A stretch of 64,000 bases of DNA from Massilia frigida (GTDB lineage: Bacteria > Pseudomonadota > Gammaproteobacteria > Burkholderiales > Burkholderiaceae_D), in contig NZ_WHJG01000019.1 in NCBI RefSeq assembly GCF_011682175.1, positions 62,001 to 126,000 on the forward strand, in the 5' to 3' direction. Each line of letters opens with the position of its first letter. The stretch's first letter is position 1. A model generated the notes under the pieces. It had not been told where the DNA came from. It saw only the letters and a program-made list of their open reading frames with translations, and did not search any database. A program made the position numbers and the translations under genes. This document shows positions 21,202 to 30,685 of the stretch, in pieces.

Positions 21202-21527
21202 CACCCGCCGAGGAAACCATCGAGATCGACGCCGCCAGCGAAGGCATGGTGCTGGCCCAGGATTTGCGCGACGCCGGCGGCGGCGTGCTGCTGCCGGCCG
21301 GCGCCACCCTCAGTGCCTCCTCGCTGGCCTCGCTGCGGCGGCGCGGCATCGAACGGGTGCAGGTGGTGGCCGCCGAAGCGCCGGTCGACGAGGCCGCCGT
21401 GCGCGCCGAACGCGAACGCCAGTGCGCGCGCCTGGCGCGCCTGTTCCGGCGCTGCCTGACCGGTTCGCCCGCCAATGCCAGCGCGGTGCTGTACGAGCGC
21501 CTGCTGGCTTACCGCGGAGGCTGCTGA
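21198..21527 (+). CDS. Small signalling-operon protein, unknown
   Basis: 109 aa. GAGGAAACAG precedes the ATG, which overlaps the upstream stop. The first ~65 residues are acidic with SEGMVLAQDLRDAGGGVLLPAGATL, resembling the N-terminal extension often found ahead of HD-GYP domains. The rest is Arg-rich and helical. It may be a separated regulatory piece of an HD-GYP/HDOD protein, since the next gene encodes an HDOD domain and starts one base before this stop ends. Confidence 0.65.
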   Translation: MTPAEETIEIDAASEGMVLAQDLRDAGGGVLLPAGATLSASSLASLRRRGIERVQVVAAEAPVDEAAVRAERERQCARLARLFRRCLTGSPANASAVLYERLLAYRGGC

Positions 21528-22366
21528 TGATTGCCTCGATCGACGATGTGGTCAAACGCATCCGCGACCTGCCCTCGCTCTCGACGGTGGTGGTGGAACT
21601 GCTCTCGACCATGGACCAGGAAGATATCGATGTGCACGTCCTGGGCGCCAAGATCGCGCTCGACCAGTCGCTCACGGCCAAGACCCTGCGCTTGGCGAAC
21701 TCGTCGTTCTACGGCATGTCGTCCAAGGTCACCACCATCCACCAGGCCATTTCGGTGCTCGGTTTTCACAGCATCCGCACCCTGGTGACGGCCTGCGCGG
21801 TGACCGGCAGCTTTCCGGCCGGCGTCAGCGGCGGGATCAATTTGCAGGCTTTCTGGCGCCACTCGGTGGCCACGGCGGTGTGCGCCAAGCTGCTGGCGGT
21901 ACACCTGAAGCTCAATGCCGACACCGCCTTCACGGCCGGCCTGCTGCACGATATCGGCACCCTGGTGCTGGCCACCCGCTTTCCCGCCGAGTACAGCGCC
22001 ATGCTGGCTTACCGCAAGGAGCACGATTGCTACATCATCGAGGCCGAGCGCGCCGTGATCGGGGTCGACCATGCGATGGCCGGCGCCGCCCTGGCCGCCT
22101 ACTGGAAATTCCCGGCCGCGATGCAGGAATCGGTGGCCAGCCACCATCACCTCGACGCCGCCGGCACGCCCACCCTGCCGCTGCTGATCCACGCCGCCAA
22201 TGTGTTTGCGCACGCGCTGGACCTGTCCGGCGAAGAAGACGACCTGGTGCCGCCGCTGTCCCAGACGCTGTGGATGAGCCTGGCGCTGAGCGAAGCCGAC
22301 TGCGCCAAACTGTTCCGCGATTCCGAGTCGACCTTTGTCGACATGTGCAAGATTCTCGTCAGCTAG
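21527..22366 (+). CDS. HDOD-domain signalling protein
   Basis: 279 aa, essentially one HDOD domain. LPSLSTVVVELL, LANSSFYGMSSKVTTIHQAISVLG and GLLHDIGTLVL are family landmarks; the single HD pair with an incomplete metal-ligand set is typical of HDOD proteins, usually non-enzymatic scaffolds in c-di-GMP and chemotaxis circuits. The start overlaps the previous stop by one base (TGATG). Confidence 0.88.
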   Translation: MIASIDDVVKRIRDLPSLSTVVVELLSTMDQEDIDVHVLGAKIALDQSLTAKTLRLANSSFYGMSSKVTTIHQAISVLGFHSIRTLVTACAVTGSFPAGVSGGINLQAFWRHSVATAVCAKLLAVHLKLNADTAFTAGLLHDIGTLVLATRFPAEYSAMLAYRKEHDCYIIEAERAVIGVDHAMAGAALAAYWKFPAAMQESVASHHHLDAAGTPTLPLLIHAANVFAHALDLSGEEDDLVPPLSQTLWMSLALSEADCAKLFRDSESTFVDMCKILVS

Positions 22367-22394
22367 CGCGACGCGTGCCATGGAGGCCAACCGA

Positions 22395-23873
22395 ATGCCG
22401 AACCGCGAATACCAGCACCAGACCAGCCTGCCCAGCGCCGATGACGGGAGCAGCGGCATCGTCCTGTCCGAGCTGCTCGACGGCCACCCGGTGGCCACCT
22501 TCGTGATTGACCGTGAGCACACCATCACGCACTGGAACAAGGCTTGCGAACACTTGCTCGGCTGGAGCACCGAAGCGATGATAGGCACGCGCAACCACGG
22601 CGTGGCGTTTTACGCGCACGAGCGGCAAATGCTGTCGGACATGATCGTCTCGGGCGACGGCAGCGGCCTGGCCGCGCACCGCCAGTCGGCCCTGATTCCC
22701 GGCGCCTACGAGACCGAAGGCTTTTTCGAGAACCTGGGCGTGGGCGGCCACTGGCTGCACTTCACCGCCGCGCCCCTGCGCGACGCCTCCGGCCAGGTGG
22801 TCGGGGCGATCGAAACCATGCGCGACGTGACCGAGCGGCGGGTGGCCGAAAACGCCCTGCGCCGGGCCCACGACAACCTCGAACACCTGATCGAGAAACG
22901 CACCGCCCAGCTGGCCGAAGCCAACGAACGGCTGGAGGACGACTTGCGCCAGCGCCAGATCGCCGACGCCGAACTGCGCGCCAAGCACCTGGCCCTGACC
23001 GAATTGAACGCCAAGCTGTCGATGGCCCAGGAGCAACTGGTGCAATCGGAAAAACTGGCCTCGATCGGCCAGCTGGCGGCCGGCGTGGCGCACGAGATCA
23101 ACAACCCGATCGGCTACATCTTTTCCAATTTCGGCACCCTGCAAAGCTACCTCGACCAGCTGTTCGACATGCTGCATGTGTACCAGGAGGCGGAAGCCGA
23201 AGCGAGCCCAGCGACGGCGGCGCGGCTGGCGGCGATGCGCAAGACGCTCGACCTCGATTTCTTGCGCGAAGACATCCCGGTCCTGATGAGCGAATCGAAG
23301 GAAGGCATCGTGCGCGTGCGCCACATCGTGCAGGATCTCAAGGATTTCTCGCGGGTCGACGCCAGCCAGGACTGGGTGTGGGCCAACCTGCACGGCGGCA
23401 TCGATTCGACCCTGAATATCGTTTCCAACGAAGTCAAGTACAAGGCCGACGTGGTCAAGCAGTACGGTGCCATTCCCGACATCGAATGCCTGCCCTCGCA
23501 GGTCAACCAGGTGATCATGAACCTGGTGGTCAACGCGGCCCACGCGATGAGCGAGCGGCGCGGCACGATCACGGTGCGCACCGGCACCAGCCAGGGCGCC
23601 GGGGAAGGGGCCGAGGGCGAACAGGTGTGGATCGAAGTGGCCGACAACGGCGGCGGGATCGCGCGCGAAAACCTGTCGCGCATCTTCGATCCCTTCTTCA
23701 CCACCAAGCCGGTGGGCAAGGGAACCGGTCTGGGCCTGTCCCTGGCCTACGGCATCATTCAAAAACACCGTGGCAGCATCGACGTCGACAGCGAGGTGGG
23801 GCGTGGCACCACCTTCCGCATCGTCTTGCCGGTGCACCAGACCACTGCAGCAAGCGAGGAGCCCAGCCCATGA
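22395..23873 (+). CDS. PAS-domain sensor histidine kinase
   Basis: 492 aa, no transmembrane segment, so cytosolic. PAS domain ~25-148, coiled coil ~150-220, phospho-acceptor His233 in [11 protein letters not shown], then an HATPase_c domain with N-box [12 protein letters not shown]1 DNGGGI, F-box FDPFFTTKP and G2 [15 protein letters not shown] eight bases before the ATG at 22395 fixes the start. It lies between the HDOD and REC-HD-GYP genes and overlaps the latter (ATGA), so the receivers of this operon are its likely targets. Confidence 0.9.
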   Translation: MPNREYQHQTSLPSADDGSSGIVLSELLDGHPVATFVIDREHTITHWNKACEHLLGWSTEAMIGTRNHGVAFYAHERQMLSDMIVSGDGSGLAAHRQSALIPGAYETEGFFENLGVGGHWLHFTAAPLRDASGQVVGAIETMRDVTERRVAENALRRAHDNLEHLIEKRTAQLAEANERLEDDLRQRQIADAELRAKHLALTELNAKLSMAQEQLVQSEKLASIGQLAAGVAHEINNPIGYIFSNFGTLQSYLDQLFDMLHVYQEAEAEASPATAARLAAMRKTLDLDFLREDIPVLMSESKEGIVRVRHIVQDLKDFSRVDASQDWVWANLHGGIDSTLNIVSNEVKYKADVVKQYGAIPDIECLPSQVNQVIMNLVVNAAHAMSERRGTITVRTGTSQGAGEGAEGEQVWIEVADNGGGIARENLSRIFDPFFTTKPVGKGTGLGLSLAYGIIQKHRGSIDVDSEVGRGTTFRIVLPVHQTTAASEEPSP

Positions 23874-25201
23874 CAGACAGCCTGACCGACAATCTTGCCC
23901 CAGCTCCGGCCACCGTGCTGTGCGTTGACGACGAACCGAACATCCTGTCGTCCCTGCGCCGCCTGTTCCGCCCGGAAGGCTACCGGGTGCTGGTGGCCGA
24001 GAGCGGCGCGGCCGGCCTGGCCATCCTGGAACAGGAAAAGGTGGACCTGGTCATTTCCGACATGCGCATGCCGGAAATGGACGGTGCCAAATTCCTCGAA
24101 CATGTGCGCCAGCGCTGGCCCGACACCGTGCGCCTGCTGCTGACCGGCTACTCGGACGTCTCCTCGATCCTGGCGGCCATCAACCGCGGCGAGATCTACC
24201 GCTACATCACCAAGCCCTGGGACGACAACGATATCCTGCTGGTGGTGCGCCACGGGCTCGAACGCCACGCGCTGGAGCAGGAAAAGGCGCGCCTGGAAGC
24301 GCTGACCCTGCGCCAGAACGATGAACTCAAATCGCTCAACCAGAGCCTGGAAGCGAAAGTCGAGATCCGCACCGAAGAGCTGCGCAGTTCGCGCGACACC
24401 ATCCTCGAGACCAATAAAAAGCTCAAGGGCAACTTCATCACCACCATCAAGATCCTGTCCAGCATGATCGAGATGCGGGGCGGCAATCTGGCGGGACATT
24501 CGCGCCGGGTCGCCGACCTGGCGCGGCGCATCGCCGTCAAGGTCGGGCTCGATGCGAACGCGACCCAGGAAGTCTTCATTGCCGCCCTGCTGCACGACAT
24601 CGGCAAGATCGGTTTTCCGGACGACTTGCTGACGATGCCGGTGAACCTGCTGGCCGGCGACATGCTGGGCGTATTCCGCAAGCATCCGCTGCGCGCCGAA
24701 CAACTCTTGATGCCGCTGGATGACTTGCGCGGGGTGGCGGCCTTGCTGCGCGCCCACATGGAGCGCTACGATGGCGGCGGTTTTCCGGACGGCATAGCCG
24801 GCCCCCTGATTCCGCTCGGCGCCCGCATCCTGGCGCTGGCGTCGGATTACGACAACCTGCAGATCGGCGCGCTGGTGCAGCGGCGCGTGCTCGCGCCCGA
24901 CGCCAAGCAAATCATCTACGACGCCGTGGGCAAGCGCTACGACCCCAAGGTAGTGGCGGCGTTCCGCGCGCTGATGGATGGCGAGCCGGTGGAAAAGCTG
25001 CGCGACCAGGCCATGGTGGCCAAGTACCTGACGCCGGGCATGACGCTCTCGCGCGATCTGGTCACGCCGGACGGCGTCATGCTGCTCTCGGCCGACCACG
25101 TGCTCGACGAGCGCCTGATCCAGCAAGTCCAGGATTTTGAATCCAAGAACGAGGTCCGCCTGAATATCTGGGTGTGGCCGGCACCACCGAAAGGGGAGTG
25201 A
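23870..25201 (+). CDS. REC-HD-GYP response regulator (c-di-GMP phosphodiesterase, variant motif)
   Basis: 443 aa. Receiver 14-130 with Asp64 as phospho-acceptor and Lys115; coiled coil ~135-190; HD domain with H210, HDIGK (242-246) and HMERYDGGGFP (296-306). The last motif differs from the canonical HHExxDGxGYP in both the second His and the Tyr, so activity may be altered. The final ~70 residues (TPGMTLSRDLVTPDGVMLL) form the beta domain commonly attached to HD-GYP proteins. Translationally coupled to the kinase. Confidence 0.88.
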   Translation: MTDSLTDNLAPAPATVLCVDDEPNILSSLRRLFRPEGYRVLVAESGAAGLAILEQEKVDLVISDMRMPEMDGAKFLEHVRQRWPDTVRLLLTGYSDVSSILAAINRGEIYRYITKPWDDNDILLVVRHGLERHALEQEKARLEALTLRQNDELKSLNQSLEAKVEIRTEELRSSRDTILETNKKLKGNFITTIKILSSMIEMRGGNLAGHSRRVADLARRIAVKVGLDANATQEVFIAALLHDIGKIGFPDDLLTMPVNLLAGDMLGVFRKHPLRAEQLLMPLDDLRGVAALLRAHMERYDGGGFPDGIAGPLIPLGARILALASDYDNLQIGALVQRRVLAPDAKQIIYDAVGKRYDPKVVAAFRALMDGEPVEKLRDQAMVAKYLTPGMTLSRDLVTPDGVMLLSADHVLDERLIQQVQDFESKNEVRLNIWVWPAPPKGE

Positions 25202-25202
25202 C

Positions 25203-25730
25203 ATGCGACGCATTCTGTTGGTCGATGATGAAATCAACGTCTTGAACGCCCTGGTGCGGGCCATGCGCCAGCATCTGGACATCGAGGACTTGCACATTGA
25301 AACGTTTACCGATCCGTTCGACGCGCTGACCCGCTGCGCCGACGTCACCTTCGACCTGGTGATTTCGGATTTCCGGATGCCGCAGATGACGGGCGTGGAA
25401 TTTTTGCACGCGATCAAGGAAGTGGCACCGGACACGGTGCGCATGATCTTGTCGGCCTCGACCGAGTTCGAGACGGTGACCAGCGCGATCAACGATGCCC
25501 AGGTGTTCCGTTTTATTCCCAAGCCGTGGCAAGTCGGGGATTTGCGGGAAAACATCCGCCTGGCGCTCGACTACCACGACTCGCTGCGCAAGGAGCACCA
25601 GCTGGCCGACCGCCAGCGCGTGCACGAGGGGACCTTGAGCCGCGAGGAACTGGCGCTGCGCAAGATGGAAGAGGAAGAGCCGGGCTTGCTGAAGGTGAAG
25701 TGGGGCCCGAACGGCGAGATCATCATGTAG
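25203..25730 (+). CDS. Single-domain response regulator
   Basis: 175 aa. Receiver 1-125 with VDDE, phospho-acceptor Asp56 and Lys107, then a charged C-terminal extension (~130-175) with no output domain. The ATG at 25203 follows AGGGGAG. It closes the + strand signalling operon and probably relays phosphate from the PAS kinase at 22395 or the convergent one at 25749. Confidence 0.88.
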   Translation: MRRILLVDDEINVLNALVRAMRQHLDIEDLHIETFTDPFDALTRCADVTFDLVISDFRMPQMTGVEFLHAIKEVAPDTVRMILSASTEFETVTSAINDAQVFRFIPKPWQVGDLRENIRLALDYHDSLRKEHQLADRQRVHEGTLSREELALRKMEEEEPGLLKVKWGPNGEIIM

Positions 25731-25748
25731 GCGCCGGCGGCGCCCGGC

Positions 25749-27086
25749 CTAGGCCGGCGCCCCGGGCGACACCGCCGCCGGCGGCAACACCGGCAAGCGC
25801 ACCGTAAACGTGGTCCCCTCCCCCGGCGTGGACGCCACATCGATCCGTCCGCCATGCTTGTTCACGATCCCATACGAGAGCGACAAGCCCAGCCCCGTGC
25901 CGCTGCCCACCGGCTTGGTGGTAAAAAACGGCTCGAAGATCCGGTTCAGATGCTCCTGGGCGATCCCGCAGCCGGTATCGCTCACCGCGACCCATACCCA
26001 GCCATCCTCGGCACCGGTGCGGATCGTGATCACGCCCTTGTCCTTGATCGCATGGCCGGCATTGACCAGCAAATTCATGAACACCTGGTTCAGCTGCGAA
26101 GCCAGGCAGGTCACTGGCGGAATCTGCCCGTACTGCTTGTCGACCGTGGCCTTGTACTTGATCTCGTTGGAGACGATATTCAGCGTGCTGTCGAGCCCGT
26201 GATGGAGGTCGGCCACCTGCCATTCATTCTCGCCCACGTGCGAGAAATCCTTAAGCGCCTGCACGATATCCTTGACCCGCTTGAGGCCATCCATCGATTC
26301 GCGCACCAGGTCGGTCGCATCATCCTGCAAGAATTCCAGGTCGGCGCTCTTGCCGATCTGCGCGATGGCCTTGGCCAGCGCCGGCGGCGGGCTGTGCGCG
26401 GCGATCGCGGCATCGTACTCGCGCACCACGCCGAACAGGGTCGCCACATACTTTTGCAAGGTGCCCATATTCGAATTGACGAAGCCGACCGGATTGTTGA
26501 TCTCGTGCGCGATACCGGCCGCCAGTTGGCCGATGGAGGCCATCTTTTCCGACTGCAGCAACTGGTTTTGCGCTTCCTGCAAACGGCCGATCAGCAATTG
26601 CTGTTCCTGGCCCTTGCTGTGGAGCGCCTCTTCCATGGTCTTGCGGATGGTGATGTCGGTGAGCGAGCCGATCACTTCGAGCGGAGCGCCCTGCTCGTCG
26701 CGAATCAGGCGCAGGGTGTCGTGCATCCACAGATAGGCTCCGTCGGCCGCACGGAAGCGGTATTCGTAGGCGCGCTGGCCTTCGACGAACACCAGCGCCA
26801 GGCTGGAAAAGATGGCCGGCGCGTCGTCCGGATGAATATGGTCGAACCAGAAGTTGGGATCGGCCACCATGTCCTCGGGCCGGTAACCCAGGACGTTATA
26901 GGCGTTGTTGCTGACGAAGGTCATCTTGAAGTCACCGCTGGGCACGGTGCAATAGATGATGGCCGGGGTGTTGTCGATCAGATATTGGAGCCGCACCAGG
27001 GGCGAGGCGGCGTCCGCGCCCGGCGCGCGCGCCGCGGGCGGCGTGTCGGACGCAAAGGATTCAAATTCCTCGAACTGCATCGCCAT
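25749..27086 (-). CDS. PAS-domain sensor histidine kinase
   Basis: 445 aa, cytosolic. PAS/PAC ~32-150 (FKMTFVSNNAYNVLGY, TDITIRK), coiled coil to ~180, phospho-acceptor His194 in IAHEINNPVGF, HATPase_c with N-box MNLLVNAGHAI, SDTGCGI, FEPFFTTKP and [10 protein letters not shown]. Clearly related to the kinase at 22395 through the whole transmitter domain. It converges on the signalling operon with 18 bases between stops. A GGGATC precedes the first ATG; an ATG two codons on is an alternative. Confidence 0.9.
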   Translation of the reverse strand: MAMQFEEFESFASDTPPAARAPGADAASPLVRLQYLIDNTPAIIYCTVPSGDFKMTFVSNNAYNVLGYRPEDMVADPNFWFDHIHPDDAPAIFSSLALVFVEGQRAYEYRFRAADGAYLWMHDTLRLIRDEQGAPLEVIGSLTDITIRKTMEEALHSKGQEQQLLIGRLQEAQNQLLQSEKMASIGQLAAGIAHEINNPVGFVNSNMGTLQKYVATLFGVVREYDAAIAAHSPPPALAKAIAQIGKSADLEFLQDDATDLVRESMDGLKRVKDIVQALKDFSHVGENEWQVADLHHGLDSTLNIVSNEIKYKATVDKQYGQIPPVTCLASQLNQVFMNLLVNAGHAIKDKGVITIRTGAEDGWVWVAVSDTGCGIAQEHLNRIFEPFFTTKPVGSGTGLGLSLSYGIVNKHGGRIDVASTPGEGTTFTVRLPVLPPAAVSPGAPA

Positions 27087-27148
27087 GATCGATCCCGTGG
27101 GAAAGTGCTTCAGGCAATTATGACCGAGTATTCAGGAGCGCGCCACTT

Positions 27149-28054
27149 TCATTGCCATTGTCCGTACACGGTGCCGTAGGACGGTGGCGGCGCCGCTTGG
27201 TGGCCGGGGTCCGGGTCCGGTTCCGGTTCCGGGGCCGGCGGCGCCAGCCAGGCGCGCGGATCGACCCGGTAGTACTGCTGGAACTGGTCGAACAGCTCCG
27301 CATGGCGTTCGGCCATCTGCCAGGGCTTCTCGAAAAACGTTTCCGTGGCCACGGCGAAGAATTCGGCGGGACTGACCGCGCCGTAGTGGTCGAGCACGCT
27401 TTGGCGCTGGAACATCGCTTCGTGGCGCAGGTTGTTGAAGTCGCGCGAGAGGACCGCCGACCAGTCGCGGTAACTGCCCGGGTGGCCAAGGAAAGGCGCG
27501 CCATTATTGCTGCCCGATTCGCTGTCGAGCTGGTGCGCGAATTCGTGCAGCACCACGTTCTGGCCATCGGCCCAGTCGCCGGCGCCGCGCTGGACGTGGT
27601 CCCACGACAACACCACGCGCCCATCGCCCCACGATTCGCCAAGCAATTCCTGGCGCACCGGGTTCACGATGCCGGCTTCGTCGGCGTGGTTGCGCGGCAC
27701 CAGGAAGGCGCTCGGGTAGACCAGGATGGTGTGCAGCTTGCGGTACACCCGCGTAAAGCGGTTGAGCAGCAGCAGGCAGGCCTGGCCGGCGATGGTGACG
27801 CGGATCTCGTCGTCCACTTCCAGCCCTTCGCAGCCGACGAATTTTTTCTGGAACAGGAATTGCTGCACCAGCCGCTGCAACTGTGCCTGCAGCTCGGGCT
27901 GCATGCGACTGTAAATCGGAATATTGTGTTCGAGTATATGCAACCACGCCGGCGGAAAGGGCTGGGCCAGCGCGCGCTTGAGGCGCCAGCCGGGATAGCT
28001 CATGCCGAGCGCAATTGCCACCACGATGGCGGTGGTCCAGAGCAGCGCTTCCAT
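27149..28054 (-). CDS. mtfA: MtfA-type zinc peptidase (M90 family)
   Basis: 301 aa. N-terminal hydrophobic anchor (1-19), then the MtfA/M90 domain with zinc motif HEFAH (170-174) and a downstream VATETFFEKP segment supplying the third ligand. Pro/Glu-rich tail from ~265. In E. coli, MtfA binds the repressor Mlc and is an aminopeptidase. Unlike E. coli MtfA, this one has an N-terminal membrane segment, as is common in beta-proteobacteria. AAGGAAC precedes the ATG. Confidence 0.85.
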   Translation of the reverse strand: MEALLWTTAIVVAIALGMSYPGWRLKRALAQPFPPAWLHILEHNIPIYSRMQPELQAQLQRLVQQFLFQKKFVGCEGLEVDDEIRVTIAGQACLLLLNRFTRVYRKLHTILVYPSAFLVPRNHADEAGIVNPVRQELLGESWGDGRVVLSWDHVQRGAGDWADGQNVVLHEFAHQLDSESGSNNGAPFLGHPGSYRDWSAVLSRDFNNLRHEAMFQRQSVLDHYGAVSPAEFFAVATETFFEKPWQMAERHAELFDQFQQYYRVDPRAWLAPPAPEPEPDPDPGHQAAPPPSYGTVYGQWQ

Positions 28055-28145
28055 CTTGTTCCTTGTCGGGGTGCGAAAAAACGCGGGGCCGCGCCCGGCG
28101 CGCGGCGCAACCGGCTGGCTGCGCCGGAGCGGGCGGCGCGGCGGC

Positions 28146-28895
28146 TCAGGCCCTGGCGGCGCCGAACCAGGCGTCGACCGCGTCGGCGTTGCCGATCAGC
28201 TTGCCGCCGATGAATACTTGCGGCCAGGTCGACTGGCCCGAGACCGCGCGCAGCACGCTGGCATTGATCTTCCGGTCCTGCACCATCTCGGTGAATTGCA
28301 CGCCGTGCGCCTTGAGCGTGGCCTTGGCGCGCGCGCAGTGCGGGCAGCCGGGCTTGGAAAACACCAGCACCGGTTCCGGGATCTGGACCTCCGGGTGAAT
28401 GTAACGCAGCATGGTTTCGGCATCCGACACGTCGAACGGATCGCCTTCCTTGTCCGGCTCGATGAACACCTTCTCGATCATGCCATCCTTGACCAGCATG
28501 GAATAACGCCACGAACGCATGCCGAAACCCAGGTTGCGCTTGTCGACCAGCATGCCCATGCCCTGGCTGAAATCGCCATTGCCATCCGGGATGACGGTGA
28601 TATTCTCCGCATCCTGGCCGACTTTCCACTCGTTCATCACGAACGCATCGTTGACCGAGATGCAAATGATCTCGTCGACCCCGTTCTGCCTGAACACGGG
28701 CGCCAGTTCGTTATAGCGCGGCAAATGGGTGGAAGAACAGGTGGGCGTGTAAGCGCCGGGCAGGGAGAACAGGACCACCGTCTTGCCCTTGAACAGCGCG
28801 TCGGTGCTGAGATCTTTCCACTGGTCGTTGGACCTGGCCTTGAACGTCACATTCGGTACGGGCTTGCCTTCCAGCGATTCTGGCGTCGGTAACAT
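28146..28895 (-). CDS. Hybrid peroxiredoxin-glutaredoxin
   Basis: 249 aa. Residues 1-165 form a Prx5-type peroxiredoxin with peroxidatic Cys53 in PGAYTPTCS. Residues ~170-249 are a glutaredoxin with the active site CPHC (184-187) and WPQVFIGGKLIG for glutathione binding. The fusion reduces peroxides directly with glutathione. AAGGA six bases before the ATG at 28895 sets the start; the frame is open further up without a signal. Confidence 0.93.
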   Translation of the reverse strand: MLPTPESLEGKPVPNVTFKARSNDQWKDLSTDALFKGKTVVLFSLPGAYTPTCSSTHLPRYNELAPVFRQNGVDEIICISVNDAFVMNEWKVGQDAENITVIPDGNGDFSQGMGMLVDKRNLGFGMRSWRYSMLVKDGMIEKVFIEPDKEGDPFDVSDAETMLRYIHPEVQIPEPVLVFSKPGCPHCARAKATLKAHGVQFTEMVQDRKINASVLRAVSGQSTWPQVFIGGKLIGNADAVDAWFGAARA

Positions 28896-29168
28896 GGGCG
28901 TTCCTTTGGATGAGTGGTGGGGACAGCAAAGCATCCCCGCACCGCCACAAGTGGGGCTGGTTCAGGGGTTTTCAATTGGCGGGGATGACAGAAAAACAGC
29001 AGACGTGCCTGTGCCCGCACGGCCGCGAAGGGGAAGCGCGAAGGTGGCACGAAAAACGGGGGGCCGGACTGCGCCGGCCCTGTCTGGACGATACGACAGG
29101 TGAACGGACCTGCCCTGCAAGCGAACCGGACGGTCGAAGCGGGCGCGGCGGGGCCGCTCAGCGCAGGG

Positions 29169-29780
29169 TCAGGCCTGTTCCTTGGCCGACGGTGCCGCGC
29201 CGAACAGGGCGGCGACGAGCGGGTCGCGCGCCACCGGACTGCGATTGACACGGATGGCATAGTGGGTGTCGTCCGCCAGGATGTGGAAGTGACGGCCCGT
29301 GCCAGCCATGCTTTGCTCGCGCAAGCCCGGACGTTCCTTGCGCGGTGCGGCGCCTTCGCGTTTCGGCTGCACGATCGCGGCCAGGAAAGCCTTGACGCGT
29401 TCCGGATCGGGCGAAATCTGGTACACGGCCTTGCCCAGGTAGGTGGCGGTGCCTTCAATATAGCGCGCCAGTTCGATCACGCCCGCTTCGCGCAGGTCGC
29501 GGATGTATTTGCGCGCGCCGGACGGCGAAAACTTGAGGAACCAGGCGATTTCATCGGCCAGCATTTCGTGCGTCGACAATTCGCCGATCAGTTTTTGCAT
29601 ATTTTCGATGCGGCGCTGGGTGGCCGAGGTCGAACGCACGCGCTCGATCGGTGCCATCGAGATGGGAGCGCGCTCGGCTGGCTGGGGCGCGACGCGCTCG
29701 ATCAGGGAGGAATTGGCGCTGGTGTGCAATGTGGTCATGTCGCCTTGGGCCGCATTGTGGTGCTGTGTCGTTGCATGCAT
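29169..29780 (-). CDS. Winged-helix DNA-binding regulator
   Basis: 203 aa. Residues ~55-115 form a MarR/Lrp-like winged helix (MLADEIAWFLKFSPSGARKYIRDLREAGV shape, with a basic recognition helix). The first 50 residues are disordered and the last 80 are of unknown fold. GGAG eight bases ahead of the ATG at 29780 supports this start; an internal ATG at 29738 is possible. It is divergent from the collagen-like lipoprotein gene across a 341-base intergenic region, and may control it or itself. Confidence 0.65.
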   Translation of the reverse strand: MHATTQHHNAAQGDMTTLHTSANSSLIERVAPQPAERAPISMAPIERVRSTSATQRRIENMQKLIGELSTHEMLADEIAWFLKFSPSGARKYIRDLREAGVIELARYIEGTATYLGKAVYQISPDPERVKAFLAAIVQPKREGAAPRKERPGLREQSMAGTGRHFHILADDTHYAIRVNRSPVARDPLVAALFGAAPSAKEQA

Positions 29781-30121
29781 GTTGAGTACTCCAAAGAGAA
29801 GAGATAGTCATGTCGTCCGGACCCGCTACATGTCGTTTGACAGCCTGACAATAATTCGGTTCCGCACATCTGAGTGCAAGATTGCCTGCGTGGACCTCGA
29901 TGGTCTGTGCGCCATCGAACATTTCGCACAATTTACTTCCTGTGATCATCTTTTCATCGTTGCAATCTTGATGACGGGCCCGGCTGTGTGCGTTGGCGTA
30001 CAGATTGCATCAATACAAGGCCGTATTCTGGCCCCGTTCGCACAACATTGTGTGTGCAATGACTTCATTGACGTTCAGTCTGCCTGCCACCGGCACCAGA
30101 CACTTAAAAAAGGAAACCACC
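29781..30121. other. 341-base intergenic region between divergent genes
   Basis: No credible coding frame. It is less GC-rich than the surrounding genes and holds the recurring palindrome at 29987, a short CACAA-CA-TTGTG dyad near 30046 and the AAAAAGGAAAC ribosome-binding site for the + strand gene at 30122. It presumably contains both divergent promoters; I could not assign -10/-35 boxes with confidence. Confidence 0.5.
29987..30002. promoter_or_regulatory. Recurring 16-base palindrome, copy 2
   Basis: TGTGCGTTGGCGTACA is an almost exact match to consensus TGTRCGYTRGCGWACA, 119 bases before the collagen-like lipoprotein start. Confidence 0.6.
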
Positions 30122-30454
30122 ATGAAAACGACACTTCTGGCTGCACTGCTGGCGATGGCCAGCCTGACCGCATGCGAAAAAACCACTGTCAACCCACCTG
30201 CCACGGTGGTCACCCCAACCGTTGAAGTTCCGGTGGCCGTACCTGGCCCTGCCGGCGCAACTGGCGCTACCGGCGCCACCGGCGCTGCTGGCAACACCGG
30301 CAACACCGGCAGCACCGGCAATACCGGCAACACGGGCAGCACCGGTGCCGAAGGTAGCGCTGGCACCCCAGGCGCGCCTGGCATGGATGGTGCCAAGGGC
30401 GACACCGGCAAGACCGGCGGCGACACCGTGATCGTGGTGCCGGAAAAGCGCTAA
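30122..30454 (+). CDS. Collagen-like repeat lipoprotein
   Basis: 110 aa. Signal peptide with lipobox LTAC, a short Pro/Val/Thr spacer, then ~50 residues of uninterrupted G-x-y triplets ([18 protein letters not shown]) and a hydrophilic tail. Triplets with Thr in the third position resemble bacterial collagen-like proteins that form triple helices and are often surface-exposed and glycosylated. AAGGAAACCACC precedes the ATG. A strong intrinsic terminator follows at 30482. No housekeeping function is known for such short forms. Confidence 0.8.
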   Translation: MKTTLLAALLAMASLTACEKTTVNPPATVVTPTVEVPVAVPGPAGATGATGATGAAGNTGNTGSTGNTGNTGSTGAEGSAGTPGAPGMDGAKGDTGKTGGDTVIVVPEKR

Positions 30455-30481
30455 TAGCTCCGGCTATTATTCGCGCGACAA

Positions 30482-30526
30482 GATCGCGCCGGACTGGGTT
30501 TGCGCCCGGTCCGGCGCGATTTTTCT
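30482..30526 (+). terminator. Rho-independent terminator after collagen-like gene
   Basis: Perfect 12-base arms (ATCGCGCCGGAC / GTCCGGCGCGAT) with a 14-base loop, followed directly by TTTTTC. Confidence 0.85.
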
Positions 30527-30573
30527 TGATACTCGCACAAATTGTTGTATTAAAAAGACAAGTCCACTTTCAC

Positions 30574-30589
30574 AGTGCGCTATCGAACG
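30574..30589. promoter_or_regulatory. Recurring 16-base palindrome, copy 3 (weaker)
   Basis: AGTGCGCTATCGAACG matches the consensus at 13 of 16 positions, 96 bases before the OmpA-type gene at 30686. Confidence 0.4.
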
Positions 30590-30685
30590 GTTGCATTGAA
30601 CTCCGCCGCTTAATCTCAAGTCGAACGTCACACTGCCTCGCATCAGTGATGACATCCCTACCGACCCATCCAATAGGAGTTTCCT

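Noticed and set aside
22359-23837. 492-codon open frame on the - strand
   Set aside because: Mirror of the PAS histidine kinase gene, which carries all kinase boxes; no signal for expression of the reverse frame.
25744-25757. CCGGCCTAGGCCGG palindrome as a bidirectional terminator between the REC gene and the convergent kinase
   Set aside because: It overlaps the kinase stop codon and has no T-run on either strand, so I could not support it as a terminator.
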